NCBI GenBank assembly: GCA_030295235.1
Contig: AP026127.1
Span: 870,501 to 934,500, forward strand
Length of the DNA: 64,000 bases
DNA from: Fistulifera solaris
Taxonomy: Eukaryota > Bacillariophyta > Bacillariophyceae > Naviculales > Stauroneidaceae
Reading direction: 5' to 3'
Shown here: positions 63,143 through 64,000 of the stretch, one piece after another
Position numbering within the stretch: the first letter of the stretch is position 1
Layout of the letters: the number at the start of each line of letters is the position of its first letter
The notes under the pieces: generated by a model
Told to the model about the DNA's origin: nothing
The model's database searches: none
Seen by the model: only the letters and a program-made list of their open reading frames with translations
Program-made: the position numbers and the translations under genes

Positions 63143-64000
63143 TTACCAATTCTCCATGACTGCAACACAGTCGCCAACCGTCGCGGCCCCTCCTGTTAAT
63201 CGTTGCGCCATTTCTGTGACTTGTGGACGATTAGTACGTAGCAATAGATCGGCTTCGGCGTAGGCCCATTGAAGTAAATCCTCTCGTTCTTTTGGATTGT
63301 TTCTCCACCAGAGATCGGGACTGTTGGCTAGTTCTGGTAATTCTTCCAAACGATCCAAAAAACCAGCTGCCTCCCGGGGATCTGACATGATTAACTGAGG
63401 GTAGAAAGCACTTTCCATTGCCACTGGCGCCATGAGCCATACCAACATACGTAAAATTCCCGAACTGGTGAGGAGTGAGTCGACCGGACTGTCTTCTTGA
63501 ATGGATTCAACGACGAGCACGGAACTTTCGTATGCGTTTGGTCGAAACGCAAAGCAGGGTAGTCCGAGAACATAAGCAGCGTATAAAGCGGCCGCTTCGC
63601 ATCTCGATTCACGTTCGGCGTCTACGGTCAGCAGCCGTGTCAAGCCCCGTACAACGTTTCCCGTCCACTTTCCTGAACCCAGTCCCAAGGGAAGCGTGTC
63701 TTTCGCAGGCAATTTCCAATCATCCTTATCCATTTCTTTGGCAGCCCACTGCGTTGCTTGGGTGAGAATATCATAGAAATTATCAACAACACCAACCGAA
63801 ATCGCTCCCCACAATAAAACATTCGTTAGTGGCGTAATATCGCTCATACCCAACACGTTCGTGGTAGTGCAAACCGCAAGAAACGTCCCAAATGACAACG
63901 CTGCCGTTGTTTCTTCAACACGATTATCGGATGGTACGGCATCGACACTTTGCAATCGTTCTCGCCGAGTTTTGACAGTGCCGTCGGGGCATTTTACCGT
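63143..64000 (-). CDS. Conserved protein of unknown function, 5' end outside the window
   Basis: The frame is open to the right edge, so the N-terminus is missing; 285 codons are visible. It reads KTRRERLQSVDAVP, ALSFGTFLAVCTTTNVLGMS, LTNVLLWGAISVGVVDNFYD, then a long helical part with LYAAYVLGLPCFAFRPNA, SSGILRMLVWLMAPVAMESA and ends ATVGDCVAVMENW. Two hydrophobic segments near the start may be membrane helices. No named family recognised. Convergent with the ankyrin-Iwr1 gene. Confidence 0.6.
   Translation of the reverse strand, partial: TVKCPDGTVKTRRERLQSVDAVPSDNRVEETTAALSFGTFLAVCTTTNVLGMSDITPLTNVLLWGAISVGVVDNFYDILTQATQWAAKEMDKDDWKLPAKDTLPLGLGSGKWTGNVVRGLTRLLTVDAERESRCEAAALYAAYVLGLPCFAFRPNAYESSVLVVESIQEDSPVDSLLTSSGILRMLVWLMAPVAMESAFYPQLIMSDPREAAGFLDRLEELPELANSPDLWWRNNPKEREDLLQWAYAEADLLLRTNRPQVTEMAQRLTGGAATVGDCVAVMENW

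Overview
The window is nuclear DNA from a photosynthetic stramenopile, most likely a pennate diatom close to Phaeodactylum tricornutum. The reasons are: GT-AG introns of 72-95 nt; plastid presequences with a signal peptide ending in an -AF or -GF motif (788-1072, 41909-42826, 50715-51191); a cyclase-phosphodiesterase receptor fusion; a class C GPCR; and densely packed monocistronic genes on both strands. There are no operons, IS elements or CRISPR loci. I recognise the families by eye; no database search was run.

Layout. 0-7.4 kb: carboxypeptidase tail, small plastid membrane protein, VPS52, a decayed gene, repeat array 1 and a SET methyltransferase. 7.9-13.3 kb: one giant HEAT-like (focadhesin-like) gene. 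13.4-22.4 kb: dispersed hairpin repeats, a GT8-like glycosyltransferase, repeat array 2, an SLC35F-like transporter, a Golgi-type SGNH-like protein, a 237-bp satellite and a mitochondrial membrane protein. 22.9-29.8 kb: a small mitochondrial protein, the cyclase-PDE receptor with a 16-nt exon, and a LigB/DODA dioxygenase. 30.2-37.4 kb: two paralogous repeat-type proteins flanking a GCK-domain gene, hairpin repeats, array 3 and a GC-rich hairpin cluster, then a DUF676-type lipase. 38-44.5 kb: holocytochrome c synthase, an ABCG-like half transporter, a plastid DprA/LOG-like protein and a possible cell-cycle protein. 46.3-51.2 kb: a large foldback element, GPN2, DMAP1/SWC4 and a plastid YGGT protein. 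51.7-64 kb: class C GPCR, two unknown genes, a Na+/H+ exchanger, a double-SET protein, an LLRSW-repeat membrane protein, an ankyrin-Iwr1 protein and a partial unknown gene.

Three sequence-level observations stand out. (1) Eighteen conserved or clearly coding genes are interrupted; I count 21 single-base shifts in all, nearly all placeable in a homopolymer. This looks like residual long-read consensus error rather than 18 pseudogenes, so affected genes are annotated as whole spans with the shift position given. (2) Three arrays of regularly spaced palindromes share the same units; two have a 68-bp period. (3) Pairs of otherwise matching repeats differ by short TA-flanked insertions built on CGGAG/CTCCG. 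The same words are over-represented between genes and could be excision footprints of a TA-targeting transposon.

Functional themes: trafficking (VPS52, GT8, SLC35F, NHE), chromatin and transcription (DMAP1, GPN2, Iwr1, SET proteins), signalling (cyclase-PDE, GPCR) and organelle biogenesis (HCCS, YGGT, GCK). Neighbouring genes show no pathway clustering.
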